Shown here in pieces: positions 9,207-19,448 of a stretch of DNA of 64,000 nucleotides. Source of the stretch: G965247265 sp965247265 (GTDB lineage: Bacteria; Pseudomonadota; Gammaproteobacteria; UBA4575); NCBI GenBank assembly GCA_965247265.1, contig OZ252002.1:1116001-1180000 (forward strand), written 5' to 3'. Position numbers and translations under genes: made by a program. The notes under the pieces are model-generated. The model did no database searches. It saw only the letters and a list, made by a program, of their open reading frames with translations, and was not told the DNA's origin. Numbering within the stretch: position 1 is the stretch's first letter; each line of letters begins with the position of its first letter.

Positions 9207-9706
9207 CAGATACTACATTACAAGACCAACAATTTTTGTCTGAGCATGTGCGTAAAGAAGTTGACAACTGCTTGCATAGATTTCCTAATGATCAAAAACA
9301 ATCGGCAGTACTTGGCGCATTGCGTGCAGTTCAACATGAAGTGGGTTACTTACCCGTAGATCTAATGGATGCTGTTGCAGAATATTTGGCCATGCCAGCT
9401 ATTGCAGTGTATGAAGTGGCATCTTTTTATTCTATGTTTGAACTAAAGCCTGTAGGCAAGCACACTGTTTCAGTTTGCACGAACTTATCTTGCATGCTGT
9501 GTGGCGCAGATAAAATTGTTAATCATTTGCGAGAAAAATTTGGAATTGAAATTGGCGAAAGTACAGCAGATGGAAAATTTTATTTAAAAAAAGAAGAAGA
9601 ATGTTTGGCAGCATGTTGTGGTGCGCCCATGATGCAGGTTAATCATGTGTATCATGAAGATTTAACGATTGAAAAAGTCGACAAAATTTTAAATGAACTC
9701 GACTAA
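9203..9706 (+). CDS. nuoE: NADH-quinone oxidoreductase subunit E
   Basis: The 24 kDa subunit with the [2Fe-2S] cluster N1a in the NADH-oxidising tip. The thioredoxin-like fold carries the four cysteine ligands in CTNLSCMLC and ECLAACCGAP. The start is GTG at 9203, overlapping the nuoD stop as GTGA, a sign of coupled translation. The 167-residue length is normal. Confidence 0.97.
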   Translation: MTDTTLQDQQFLSEHVRKEVDNCLHRFPNDQKQSAVLGALRAVQHEVGYLPVDLMDAVAEYLAMPAIAVYEVASFYSMFELKPVGKHTVSVCTNLSCMLCGADKIVNHLREKFGIEIGESTADGKFYLKKEEECLAACCGAPMMQVNHVYHEDLTIEKVDKILNELD

Positions 9707-9721
9707 ATTTAATTACGAAGT

Positions 9722-11023
9722 ATGAAGTTAAATAACGTTTGTTTTAAAACATTACAGTTTGATCAGCCTTGGACGCTAGATAACTATAAGCGTGTAGGTG
9801 GCTACTCTGCGTGGGAAAAAATTCTACGCGAAAAAATTTCGCCTGATGAAGTGATTGAACAAGTAAAAGCATCCGGGCTACGCGGTCGTGGAGGTGCAGG
9901 TTTTCCAACTGGATTGAAATGGAGTTTTATGCCAAGGAATCCAGATATAGTTAGCTATGTTGTTTGCAATTCAGATGAATCGGAACCAGGCACATGTAAA
10001 GATCGCGACATACTAAGATTTAACCCACATGCAGTAATAGAAGGGATGGTCATCGCAGGGTATGCCATGCAGGTAAATTCAGGTTATAACTATTTGCGTG
10101 GAGAATTTTTGGATGAACCTTATTTGCGATTCAAACATGCCTTGGATGAAGCCTATAAAGAAGGGTATTTGGGCGATAACATTTTAGGCACAGACGTTAC
10201 CTTCAATTTGCACGATGTATTGGGCGCAGGTGCCTATATATGTGGTGAGGAAACGGCATTACTTGAATCTTTAGAGGGAAAAAAAGGATTACCCCGTTTT
10301 AAACCGCCATTTCCTGCAAATTTTGGATTATATGGGAAACCAACAACCATCAATAATACTGAAACTTTTGCTTCGGTACCCAGTATTGTGCGTAAAGGCC
10401 CCGAGTGGTTTGCATCAATGGGTGTTGAAAAAAGTGGTGGAACAAAATGTTTTTCTGTGTCTGGTCATGTAAACAATCCAGGTAATTTTGAGATTCCACT
10501 GGGCACTCCTTTTTCAACTTTGCTTGAATTAGCGGGCGGGGTGCGTACAGGCCACACTTTAAAAGCTGTTATTCCTGGTGGCTCATCTGTTCCTGTTGTT
10601 CCTGGAGAAATGATGTTGGCAACGGATATGGATTACGACTCTATTACGCAGTCAGGTTCATTACTTGGCTCTGGTGCTGTTGTTGTCATGGATGAGACAA
10701 CCGATATGGTAAAGGTTTTACAACGTATATCGCAGTTTTATTTTTCTGAATCGTGTGGTCAATGTACACCTTGTCGAGAAGGAACAGGTTGGTTGTATAG
10801 AATGATCACACGCATCATTGATGGAAATGGTGAAGCAGAAGACATTGATAAGCTCGATGATGTGGCACATAAGATTGAAGGCAGAACAATTTGTGCATTA
10901 GGTGATGCAGCAGCAATGCCAGTTTATAGTTTTATTAAACACTACCGTAATGAATTTGTTCATTATATTGAACATGGCTATAGCATATTAGGTGCGCCAG
11001 AATTGGATAATGTCGCAGCATAG
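9722..11023 (+). CDS. nuoF: NADH-quinone oxidoreductase subunit F
   Basis: The 51 kDa subunit, site of NADH binding and FMN reduction. The glycine-rich flavin/NADH loop GLRGRGGAGFPTGLKW is near residue 55. The FMN site has the motif GAGAYICGEETALLESLEG, and the N3 [4Fe-4S] ligands are in SESCGQCTPCREG plus a later cysteine in TICALGD. The protein has 433 residues and starts 15 bases after nuoE. Confidence 0.98.
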   Translation: MKLNNVCFKTLQFDQPWTLDNYKRVGGYSAWEKILREKISPDEVIEQVKASGLRGRGGAGFPTGLKWSFMPRNPDIVSYVVCNSDESEPGTCKDRDILRFNPHAVIEGMVIAGYAMQVNSGYNYLRGEFLDEPYLRFKHALDEAYKEGYLGDNILGTDVTFNLHDVLGAGAYICGEETALLESLEGKKGLPRFKPPFPANFGLYGKPTTINNTETFASVPSIVRKGPEWFASMGVEKSGGTKCFSVSGHVNNPGNFEIPLGTPFSTLLELAGGVRTGHTLKAVIPGGSSVPVVPGEMMLATDMDYDSITQSGSLLGSGAVVVMDETTDMVKVLQRISQFYFSESCGQCTPCREGTGWLYRMITRIIDGNGEAEDIDKLDDVAHKIEGRTICALGDAAAMPVYSFIKHYRNEFVHYIEHGYSILGAPELDNVAA

Positions 11024-11039
11024 AAGAGTTAAAGGACAC

Positions 11040-13421
11040 ATGTCAGAAGAAACAATACAACTCTTTATAAATGATCGCGAAGTGACTGCGCCAAAAGGAG
11101 CCATGGTGATTGAAGTTGCAGATCAGCACGGTGTTGATATCCCGCGATTTTGCTACCACAAAAAGTTATCTATAGCAGCTAATTGCCGCATGTGTATGGT
11201 GGAGGTAGAAAAAGCACCTAAACCATTACCGGCGTGTGCGATACCCGTTACAGAAGGTATGAAGGTTTATACCAAATCTGCAGTTGCTCTCGATGCGCAA
11301 AAAGGAACAATGGAATTTTTATTGATTAATCACCCGTTAGATTGTCCTGTGTGTGACCAAGGGGGTGAGTGTGAGTTGCAAGATGTTGCAATGGGCTATG
11401 GTAGAGATATCTCACGATACATTGAAAGAAAAAGAGTTGTACCAGATAAAGAACTGGGCCCATTAGTTTCTACTGATATGACGCGTTGCATACATTGCAC
11501 ACGATGTGTTCGATTTGGGAGTGAGATTGCAGGTGTGCGCGAACTTGGCGCGACAGGGCGTGGCGAATTTATGGAAATTGGAACCTATGTCGAGCGTTCA
11601 CTTAATTCTGAATTGTCTGGGAATGTAATAGATGTGTGTCCTGTTGGCGCGCTTAATGCAAAACCTTCACGCATGACAGCGCGTTCTTGGGAAATGCTGC
11701 AATCAGCCTCTATCGCGCCTCACGATGGTGTGGGTTCTAACATATATATGCATACACTGCGTGATCAAGTGATGCGGGTAGTACCCAGAGAAAATGAAGA
11801 GCTTAATGAAACATGGATTTCTGATCGTGACAGATTTAGCTACGAAGGATTGCAAGATAGTGAACGTGCTACTAAACCAATGTTAAAAGATGATCACGGT
11901 TGGCAAAGTAAAGGTTGGGATACGTGTATTGATTATGTTGCAGAACAAATTAAGCAATATCCAGCCGATGACATTGGTGTATTAGCGTCGCCTCATTCCA
12001 CATTAGAAGAATTATATTTGCTTCAAAAAATATTCCGACGCATAAATGTTCATAATATTGATCATCGAACACGGCAATTGGATTTTACTGATCAAGATGC
12101 CATGCCACTATTCCCATATCTTGGCCAATCTATTCAATCTTTAGAAAACAATGATGCAATATTATTGATTGGATCGGATATTCGTCTTGAGCAACCCATG
12201 CTTGCACATCGCATGCGAAAAGCGTGTGCGAAAAGTTGTCAAGTAATCTCACTGAACCCTAAAAAGTTTGATTTTTATTTTGACAATCAAAGTACCTGGT
12301 CTGTTGCACCGCAAAATTGGATGCATGCATTAGCTGAAATTGCAAAATGCGCAGAATCTTCTGCACTGCAACAGCTTCCAGACGAATTAATTGAACTGGT
12401 TGATAGTGTATCTGTATCTGAGGATGCGAAAAATATTTTTGAATTATTAAACAACGCGAATCAAAAAAGTGTATTACTCGGCGCAATTTCTGAATCACAT
12501 CCACAATCCTCAGTACTTCGTGCGCTTGCAAATTTTATTGCCAACAGCACCAATTCAAATTTTGGAATTATTGCGCAATCTGGTAATACAGCTGGCGCAT
12601 GGCTGTCGGGCGTAGTGCCCCATCGGCTGGTAGCAGGTATTGATAATGAAACTCAAGGTTTGCAGGCAAATGAAATGCTTGAGAACAAAAGACGTGTATA
12701 TGTGTTGTTTAATCTGGAACCTGAATTTGATTTTATAAATGCACCATTAGCGATTAAGGCAATGCAAGACGCAGAGTTTGTTGTGGTTTTTTCACCCTAT
12801 GCCACAGAGTACATGCAAGACTATGCAGATGTGATTTTGCCTATAGCGACGTTTGCAGAAACAGATGGTACGTATGTCAATGCAGAAGGAAGATGGCAAA
12901 GTGCACATAAATCTATTCCAGCACCTGACGATTCGCGTCCGGCATGGAGAGTTTTACGTGTCATGGCAAATAAGCTTGGTTTAGAAGATATTCAATATCA
13001 AACTTGCCAAGAGATTAGTGAAGAAATTAAGTCTCAGTTTGATCAACACGTAAAATTTGACAGTAATCTAACTGACACAAATCATTTAAATATAAGTGTT
13101 GAAAAAGCCGATATTTATCGTGCCTCCAGCACTCCAATTTATGCGGTAGATAATGTTGTAAGACGAGCGAGTGCTTTGCAAGAAACGGTGCATGAACGGC
13201 CGCCGCATATAGCAATGTGTGAACAGCAGGCACGAGAGTTGGGAGTATTGGATGAATCAAAAGTTAGGATTATACAATATCATGAAGAATTAACCTTGGC
13301 ATTAAAAATTAATCATGCATTGCCAATGTCGTGTGTTTGGATACATAAAAGTGCAAGCCAAATTGACCAGCTTGGAGAAGCCATTGCCCCTATTGAAATT
13401 CAGAAGTTAGCCAATGTTTGA
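11040..13421 (+). CDS. nuoG: NADH-quinone oxidoreductase subunit G
   Basis: The 75 kDa Fe-S subunit. I choose ATG 11040, preceded by AAAGGA, giving a 793-residue product with start MSEETIQLFIND; the longer frame from 10992 overlaps nuoF and adds unconserved residues. Cluster ligands are visible in order: N1b in CYHKKLS...NCRMC, N5 in HPLDCPVCDQGGEC, N4 in CIHCTRC, and a final Cys in DVCPVGAL. A molybdopterin-oxidoreductase-like domain follows. The end overlaps nuoH by 8 bases. The C-terminal third is less conserved. Confidence 0.97.
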   Translation: MSEETIQLFINDREVTAPKGAMVIEVADQHGVDIPRFCYHKKLSIAANCRMCMVEVEKAPKPLPACAIPVTEGMKVYTKSAVALDAQKGTMEFLLINHPLDCPVCDQGGECELQDVAMGYGRDISRYIERKRVVPDKELGPLVSTDMTRCIHCTRCVRFGSEIAGVRELGATGRGEFMEIGTYVERSLNSELSGNVIDVCPVGALNAKPSRMTARSWEMLQSASIAPHDGVGSNIYMHTLRDQVMRVVPRENEELNETWISDRDRFSYEGLQDSERATKPMLKDDHGWQSKGWDTCIDYVAEQIKQYPADDIGVLASPHSTLEELYLLQKIFRRINVHNIDHRTRQLDFTDQDAMPLFPYLGQSIQSLENNDAILLIGSDIRLEQPMLAHRMRKACAKSCQVISLNPKKFDFYFDNQSTWSVAPQNWMHALAEIAKCAESSALQQLPDELIELVDSVSVSEDAKNIFELLNNANQKSVLLGAISESHPQSSVLRALANFIANSTNSNFGIIAQSGNTAGAWLSGVVPHRLVAGIDNETQGLQANEMLENKRRVYVLFNLEPEFDFINAPLAIKAMQDAEFVVVFSPYATEYMQDYADVILPIATFAETDGTYVNAEGRWQSAHKSIPAPDDSRPAWRVLRVMANKLGLEDIQYQTCQEISEEIKSQFDQHVKFDSNLTDTNHLNISVEKADIYRASSTPIYAVDNVVRRASALQETVHERPPHIAMCEQQARELGVLDESKVRIIQYHEELTLALKINHALPMSCVWIHKSASQIDQLGEAIAPIEIQKLANV

Positions 13422-14523
13422 TTGGCGGTATGCATTTCTAACATGGTGGAATGATTTAGTTTCATTTGTACCGCCCGATATTCTGAGCGTAATTTATTTA
13501 TCAGTACAAATGGGTATCTTCATACTTATACTCTTTGGCTGTGTAGCATATGTAACGTTAGCAGAACGTAAAGTTATTGCTTACATGCAAGTTCGAATTG
13601 GTCCAAACCGAGTTGGACCCAGAGGATTTGGGCAGCCTATTGCTGATGTGTTGAAGCTTATGTTCAAAGAAATGATTTTGCCTTCGGATGCTGATCGGTT
13701 TTTATTTCGGATAGCACCCTTGTTATCAATGATCCCCGCACTCGCAGCATGGGCTGTTATTCCGCTTGCAGAAGGTTGGAATTTTGCAGATATCAATGCA
13801 GGGCTTTTGTATATTCTTGCAATGACGTCGCTGGGTGTATATGGCGTCATTGTTGCAGGCTGGGCTTCAAATTCTAAGTATGCCTTGCTGGGCGCGCTGC
13901 GTTCAGCAGCGCAAATTGTTGCTTATGAGATTGCCATGGGTTTTGCCTTGGTCGGTGTGCTCATGGCAAGTGGCAGTTTAAATATTGGTGATATTGTTAT
14001 GGCGCAACAAGGCAAGTTTTTTTGGAACTGGTTTTGGTTACCCTTACTACCTTTATTTTTAACTTATTTGATTGCAGGAGTGGCGGAGACGAACCGTGCA
14101 CCTTTTGATGTGGTGGAGGGTGAATCAGAAATTGTTGCGGGCTATCATGTCGAGTATTCAGGTATGGGATTTGCGCTCTTTTTCTTGGCGGAATACGCAA
14201 ATATTATTTTAATATCGGCACTTAGCGCAATATTATTTTTTGGTGGATGGTTAAGTCCTTTGGAAGGGCTTGAGCCTGTAATTCCAGCAGCCATTTTCCA
14301 ATGGCCATTTGTGGGTAACTTGCTTGCCTCTGGTCCGCACTGGTTTATTGCCAAGACATGTTTTTTTATTTTTTGTTTTTTTTGGTTTCGTGCAACGTTT
14401 CCACGGTATCGGTATGACCAAATAATGCGTTTGGGATGGAAGATATTAATACCGGTTACATTAATCTGGATATTTGTTGAAGGGGCACTTTTGTTTTTTG
14501 AAGTGTCACCATGGTTTGATTAG
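13414..14523 (+). CDS. nuoH: NADH-quinone oxidoreductase subunit H
   Basis: Membrane subunit at the junction of the two arms, lining the quinone channel. The 369-residue protein has about eight helices. Signatures include AERKVIAYMQVRIGPNRVGP and ETNRAPFDVVEGESEIVAGY, both diagnostic of NuoH/ND1. It starts at ATG 13414, overlapping nuoG. Confidence 0.98.
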   Translation: MFDWRYAFLTWWNDLVSFVPPDILSVIYLSVQMGIFILILFGCVAYVTLAERKVIAYMQVRIGPNRVGPRGFGQPIADVLKLMFKEMILPSDADRFLFRIAPLLSMIPALAAWAVIPLAEGWNFADINAGLLYILAMTSLGVYGVIVAGWASNSKYALLGALRSAAQIVAYEIAMGFALVGVLMASGSLNIGDIVMAQQGKFFWNWFWLPLLPLFLTYLIAGVAETNRAPFDVVEGESEIVAGYHVEYSGMGFALFFLAEYANIILISALSAILFFGGWLSPLEGLEPVIPAAIFQWPFVGNLLASGPHWFIAKTCFFIFCFFWFRATFPRYRYDQIMRLGWKILIPVTLIWIFVEGALLFFEVSPWFD

Positions 14524-14532
14524 GTATAGCTG

Positions 14533-15021
14533 ATGAGCATGCTCAAATATAATTTTCGCAGTTTTACATTTTCGGAACTTCTTAAAGGATTGAGTTTAAC
14601 CGGTAAGCGTTTTGCATCTAAAAAATTTACCATTCAATACCCTGAAGAAAAAACACCACAATCACCAAGATTTCGAGGTTTACTTGCATTAAGAAGATAC
14701 CCAAATGGAGAGGAGCGATGCATTGGATGTAAGTTATGCGAAGCAGTTTGTCCTGCCTTGGCCATTACAATTGATACGGAAGAGCGAGAAGACGGAAGTC
14801 GGCGTACAACACGTTTCGACATCGATTTATTTAAATGTGTGTATTGTGGCTTTTGTGAAGAGGCATGTCCAGTGGATGCAATAGTGGAAACACGCGTTTT
14901 TGAATATTCCTTTTTTGAGCGCGGCACACAAATCATGAGTAAAGAAATGTTGCACGATGTGGGAAGGGAACATGAAGATCAGATAGCGAAAGATCGTCAA
15001 TCTGACGCGGCTTATCGATAA
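14533..15021 (+). CDS. nuoI: NADH-quinone oxidoreductase subunit I
   Basis: Ferredoxin-like subunit with two [4Fe-4S] clusters (N6a, N6b) that pass electrons towards N2. The two CxxCxxCxxxCP motifs are CIGCKLCEAVCP and CVYCGFCEEACP. The 162-residue length is normal. The N-terminal amphipathic segment is conserved. It starts ten bases after nuoH and ends four bases before nuoJ. Confidence 0.98.
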   Translation: MSMLKYNFRSFTFSELLKGLSLTGKRFASKKFTIQYPEEKTPQSPRFRGLLALRRYPNGEERCIGCKLCEAVCPALAITIDTEEREDGSRRTTRFDIDLFKCVYCGFCEEACPVDAIVETRVFEYSFFERGTQIMSKEMLHDVGREHEDQIAKDRQSDAAYR

Positions 15022-15025
15022 TAAA

Positions 15026-15613
15026 ATGTTAATTCAAAGTTTAGTTTTTTATTTCTTTTCTACCATTTTAGTATTGTCAGCGATATTTATGATTACGGTT
15101 CGTAATCCTGTGCATGCGGCATTGTTTTTAGTTTTGGCATTTTTTACCAGTGGTGCACTATGGTTGTTGTTGGAAGCCGAATTTTTAGGGATTGCATTAG
15201 TGCTTGTTTATGTCGGTGCAGTTATGGTGTTGTTTTTATTTGTTGTCATGATGCTTGATATTAACATTGCAAAAATGCGTGCAGGGTATGCAAGGTATCT
15301 GCCCGTAGGATTGCTTGTGGGTATTATTATGGCGGCAGAAATGATTATTGTATTACGTCAACCAGCATTTGATTTGCAAAAACCGCAACCAAAACCTGCG
15401 GACTACAGTAATACACAAGAGCTGGGGGAACTATTATTCACGGAATACGTATACCCATTTGAAATAGCAGGCGTGATTCTATTGGTAGCCATCATAGCGG
15501 CGATTTCCTTGACCATGCGCAAAAGAATGGTTTCAAAGCGACAAAATCCAACTAAACAAATCAATATAAATAAAAATGAGCGTATTCGTTTAGTGAACCT
15601 TAAGAAAGATTAG
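15026..15613 (+). CDS. nuoJ: NADH-quinone oxidoreductase subunit J
   Basis: Membrane-arm subunit next to NuoA and NuoK. The 195-residue protein has five hydrophobic segments and the family signature LEAEFLGIALVLVYVGAVMVLFLFVVMMLD at about residues 50-80. The C-terminal tail is basic and variable. It lies inside the nuo operon with a four-base gap after nuoI. Confidence 0.96.
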   Translation: MLIQSLVFYFFSTILVLSAIFMITVRNPVHAALFLVLAFFTSGALWLLLEAEFLGIALVLVYVGAVMVLFLFVVMMLDINIAKMRAGYARYLPVGLLVGIIMAAEMIIVLRQPAFDLQKPQPKPADYSNTQELGELLFTEYVYPFEIAGVILLVAIIAAISLTMRKRMVSKRQNPTKQININKNERIRLVNLKKD

Positions 15614-15656
15614 ATAGTAATACGCTGATAATTAAGCACCTAAAAAAATAACAAGA

Positions 15657-15962
15657 ATGGTCACATTGACACACTTTTTAGTGCTTGGGGCAATACTGTT
15701 TTCAATCAGTATCGCAGGCATTTTTCTTAACCGAAAAAATTTAATTCTAATATTGATGGCGATTGAGCTCATGCTATTAGCTGTGAATATGAATTTTGTT
15801 GCCTTTTCACATTATTTGAATGATTTATCAGGGCAAGTGTTTGTATTTTTTATATTAACCGTTGCCGCAGCTGAAGCATCGATCGGATTGGCAATATTGG
15901 TTGTGTTGTATCGAAATCGAATGACAATCAATGTTCAAGACCTAGAGAATTTGAAAGGCTAG
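15657..15962 (+). CDS. nuoK: NADH-quinone oxidoreductase subunit K
   Basis: Small antiporter-like (MrpC-like) membrane subunit of complex I. The 101-residue protein has three helices. The conserved membrane glutamates are in MAIELMLLAVN and VAAAEASIGLAI. A 43-base gap separates it from nuoJ, and nuoL starts eight bases after it. The ATG at 15657 gives the normal length. Confidence 0.97.
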   Translation: MVTLTHFLVLGAILFSISIAGIFLNRKNLILILMAIELMLLAVNMNFVAFSHYLNDLSGQVFVFFILTVAAAEASIGLAILVVLYRNRMTINVQDLENLKG

Positions 15963-15970
15963 AGAGAATA

Positions 15971-17926
15971 ATGAAGACAATATGTTTGATTATTGTTCTT
16001 GCACCGCTGCTAGGTTCGCTCATCGCAGGTTTATTTGGCAAAAGTATCGGTCGCAGTGGTGCGCATTGGGCAACAATACTAGGTGTGTTGATTTCCTTTA
16101 TCCTAAGCTTGGTTTTATTTAAACAAGTCATCATTGATGATAACCCGAAAACATTAATCGATATCTACCATTGGTTCAGTTTAGGTGATTTTGCTTTCAA
16201 GATTGGTTTTTTAATTGATCCATTAACAATGACCATGATGATCGTTGTCACCTTTGTATCATTGATGGTGCATATTTATACCATTGGATACATGCACGAC
16301 GATCCGGGCTATCAGCGATTTTTTTGCTACATCTCTTTGTTCACTTTTTCAATGTTAATGCTGGTAATGGCAAACAATTTTTTGCAATTATTCTTTGGCT
16401 GGGAAGCGGTTGGGTTGGTTTCTTATTTGCTTATTGGATTTTGGTATACGAGAGAGTCTGCAATCTTTGCAAACCTTAAAGCGTTTTTGGTTAATCGTGT
16501 GGGTGACTTTGGTTTCCTTCTCGGTATCGCAGCAATTTTGGCGGTTTTTAATACATTGGATTACCAACCTGTGTTTGATCAGGCAGCAAGTGTAACGGGG
16601 CAAACATTCTCAATAACAGCACAGACTCATTGGCCAGTAATGACCGTAATTTGCTTATTATTGTTTATTGGCGCAATGGGAAAATCTGCACAAGTGCCTC
16701 TGCATGTGTGGTTGCCAGATTCCATGGAAGGGCCAACGCCAATCTCGGCACTGATCCATGCTGCAACAATGGTAACTGCAGGTATTTTTATGGTTGCACG
16801 TATGTCACCTTTATTTGAATTAAGTGATGTTGCGCTTTCGGTAGTAATGGTCATTGGTGCGGTAACCGCATTTTCAATGGGGCTCGTAGGTATTGTTCAA
16901 AATGATATTAAAAGAGTCGTTGCCTATTCGACGCTATCACAGCTTGGTTATATGACTGTAGCACTTGGTGCATCAGCATATTCCATCGCAATTTTTCATC
17001 TATTTACACATGCATTTTTTAAAGCCTTACTGTTTTTGGCTGCCGGTTCTGTAATTGTAGCTCTGCATCATGAACAAGATATGCGAAAGATGGGTGGCTT
17101 GCGCAAATACATGCCCGTTACATATTGGACAGCATTATTAGGTTCTTTAGCGCTAATTGGATTTCCTGGATTTTCTGGATTCTTTTCAAAAGATGCCATT
17201 ATTGAAGTTGTGCACCACTCGCACTTACCGGGCGCGCAGCTCGCCTATATCCTTGTTCTATTGGGTGTGTTTGTAACGGCATTTTATACATTCCGGTTAA
17301 TTTTTATGACATTCCATGGTGAAACAAGGATGGATGCACACACAAAAGAGCATGTAAAAGAATCTCCAATAGTCATAACCGGTCCATTAATTTTATTAGC
17401 GATACCCTCGGTGGTTGCAGGCCTTTTCATAGGCACGTTTGTTTTCAGCGACTATTTTGCTGACAGCATTTATATTTCTGAAAGTCATCGTGCCGTTGCA
17501 GAAGTGCAGTCGCACTATCATGGAGTATGGTCATTTGTATTGCATGGATTACAAGGTAAGGCAGTTTGGCTAGCGATTGCCGGAATAATTTGTGCGTGGT
17601 GGGTGTATATAAAACAACCTCACCTGGCAGAGCAAGCCAAACATAAATTGCGAGTTATTTATACCGTCTTGCTTCACAAGTATGGCTTTGATGAACTGTA
17701 CCAAATTTTATTTGCTACTGGCACACGAAAAATAAGTGTGTTCTGTAACTCGTTTGGAGATCGACTTTTAATTGATGGCTTATTAGTAAATGGCTCTGCA
17801 AAGATTGTCGAGTGGTTTTCAACTAAGGCGCGCAAAGTTCAAACCGGCCATCTTTATGATTATGCGTTTGTAATGATCATTGGCTTACTCGTGTTACTTA
17901 GTATTCGAATATTTTTAGTGAATTAG
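15971..17926 (+). CDS. nuoL: NADH-quinone oxidoreductase subunit L
   Basis: Distal proton-pumping, Mrp antiporter-like subunit with the long lateral helix. The 651-residue protein has the proton-antiporter core with FGWEAVGLVSYLLIGFW, the lysine-containing GAMGKSAQVPLHVWLPD and the HAATMV segment. The C-terminal long amphipathic and final helices are present. It overlaps nothing and nuoM starts one base after its stop codon. Confidence 0.98.
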   Translation: MKTICLIIVLAPLLGSLIAGLFGKSIGRSGAHWATILGVLISFILSLVLFKQVIIDDNPKTLIDIYHWFSLGDFAFKIGFLIDPLTMTMMIVVTFVSLMVHIYTIGYMHDDPGYQRFFCYISLFTFSMLMLVMANNFLQLFFGWEAVGLVSYLLIGFWYTRESAIFANLKAFLVNRVGDFGFLLGIAAILAVFNTLDYQPVFDQAASVTGQTFSITAQTHWPVMTVICLLLFIGAMGKSAQVPLHVWLPDSMEGPTPISALIHAATMVTAGIFMVARMSPLFELSDVALSVVMVIGAVTAFSMGLVGIVQNDIKRVVAYSTLSQLGYMTVALGASAYSIAIFHLFTHAFFKALLFLAAGSVIVALHHEQDMRKMGGLRKYMPVTYWTALLGSLALIGFPGFSGFFSKDAIIEVVHHSHLPGAQLAYILVLLGVFVTAFYTFRLIFMTFHGETRMDAHTKEHVKESPIVITGPLILLAIPSVVAGLFIGTFVFSDYFADSIYISESHRAVAEVQSHYHGVWSFVLHGLQGKAVWLAIAGIICAWWVYIKQPHLAEQAKHKLRVIYTVLLHKYGFDELYQILFATGTRKISVFCNSFGDRLLIDGLLVNGSAKIVEWFSTKARKVQTGHLYDYAFVMIIGLLVLLSIRIFLVN

Positions 17927-17927
17927 T

Positions 17928-19448
17928 ATGTTTGCTTCATTATCTATTCTTAGTACTTTAATTTGGCTGCCAATAATTGGCGGACTTTTAGTACTTGTTT
18001 TGAAAAACATATCGGTCGATGCGACGAAGTGGCTATCATTAGTAATTTCAATCATTGCGTTTGTGGCGAGCGTCGTTTTAGCCTATGAATTTGATAGCAG
18101 CCGCTATCAAATGCAGTTTTATGAGAACATATCTTGGATTCCGGCATTTGATATTTATTATTCCCTAGGCGTTGATGGGATTTCTGTTCCGCTAATTGTA
18201 CTTACAACAATCATTTCAGTTTTAGTTATTGTTGCTGGGTGGGATGTTGCTAAGGAACGGATTTTGGAATATTTTGCTTCATTTTTAATTTTAGAAGGTT
18301 TGATGATCGGCGTTTTTTGCGCGCTTGATTCAATTCTTTTTTATGTTTTCTTTGAAGGAATGTTGATCCCTATGTTTTTAATTATTGGTATTTGGGGAGG
18401 GCCGCGACGCGTTTATGCAACCATAAAATTCTTTTTATACACATTTTTTGGCTCGGTATTTTTGTTAATTGCACTTATTTACCTCTATTTAAATTCAAGC
18501 ACGTTTGAAATTGCACAACTACAGCAATTTAAGTTAAGCGCTGTTGAACAGTTTTATATCTTTTTGGCATTCCTCATTGCATTTGCAGTAAAGATACCAA
18601 TGTGGCCTGTACATACATGGCTGCCAGATGCGCATGTAGAAGCGCCAACGGGTGGGTCTGTTGTGTTAGCGGCCATCATGCTAAAGGTGGGCGGCTATGG
18701 GTTTTTACGCTTTAGTATTCCAATCACCCCGTATGCAAGTGAGCAACTGGCGCATTGGGTTATCGCCATTTCACTCATTGCAGTGGTTTATATTGGGTTT
18801 GTTGCATTAGCACAGCGCGATATGAAGAAATTAATCGCATATTCTTCAATTGCACACATGGGGTTCGTCACACTTGGATTTTTTATAATATTTTTACTAT
18901 TTTCAAAAAGTAATTCTCACGCAGAGATGGCTATGCAAGGCGGTATGGTGCAAATGATTTCACATGGTTTTATATCAGGAGCAATGTTTTTATGCGTAGG
19001 CGTTTTATATGATCGTATGCACAGTCGTGATATTGCTGATTACGGAGGTGTGGCGAATAGCATGCCAAAATTTGCAACTTTTTTTGTAATATTTGCAATG
19101 GCAAATGCTGGATTACCAGGTACTTCTGGTTTCGTTGGCGAGTTTATGGTGATCTTGGCAAGTTTTAACGCAAATGTATGGTATGCATTCCTTGCAGCAT
19201 TAACTTTAATACTTGGTGCTGCCTATACGTTATGGATGATAAAACGTGTTGTGTTTGGTGAAGTTGCAAATAATCAAGTAGCAGAACTTAATGATCTAAA
19301 TTACCGCGAATATTTTTGTTTGTTTGTGCTAACAATACTTGTACTTTGGCTGGGACTTTGGCCTGCGCCATTAATTGAAATGATGGATGCGTCAGTAGCA
19401 AATCTGTTACAACAAGCGCAGCTAACGAATCTTAGAGCCCCACTATGA
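17928..19448 (+). CDS. nuoM: NADH-quinone oxidoreductase subunit M
   Basis: Second antiporter-like proton-pumping subunit. The 506-residue protein has the family motifs DGISVPLIVLT, FEGMLIPMFLIIGIWGG (conserved Glu) and KIPMWPVHTWLPDAHVEAPT. It is separated from nuoL by one base and overlaps nuoN by four (ATGA), indicating coupled translation. Confidence 0.98.
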   Translation: MFASLSILSTLIWLPIIGGLLVLVLKNISVDATKWLSLVISIIAFVASVVLAYEFDSSRYQMQFYENISWIPAFDIYYSLGVDGISVPLIVLTTIISVLVIVAGWDVAKERILEYFASFLILEGLMIGVFCALDSILFYVFFEGMLIPMFLIIGIWGGPRRVYATIKFFLYTFFGSVFLLIALIYLYLNSSTFEIAQLQQFKLSAVEQFYIFLAFLIAFAVKIPMWPVHTWLPDAHVEAPTGGSVVLAAIMLKVGGYGFLRFSIPITPYASEQLAHWVIAISLIAVVYIGFVALAQRDMKKLIAYSSIAHMGFVTLGFFIIFLLFSKSNSHAEMAMQGGMVQMISHGFISGAMFLCVGVLYDRMHSRDIADYGGVANSMPKFATFFVIFAMANAGLPGTSGFVGEFMVILASFNANVWYAFLAALTLILGAAYTLWMIKRVVFGEVANNQVAELNDLNYREYFCLFVLTILVLWLGLWPAPLIEMMDASVANLLQQAQLTNLRAPL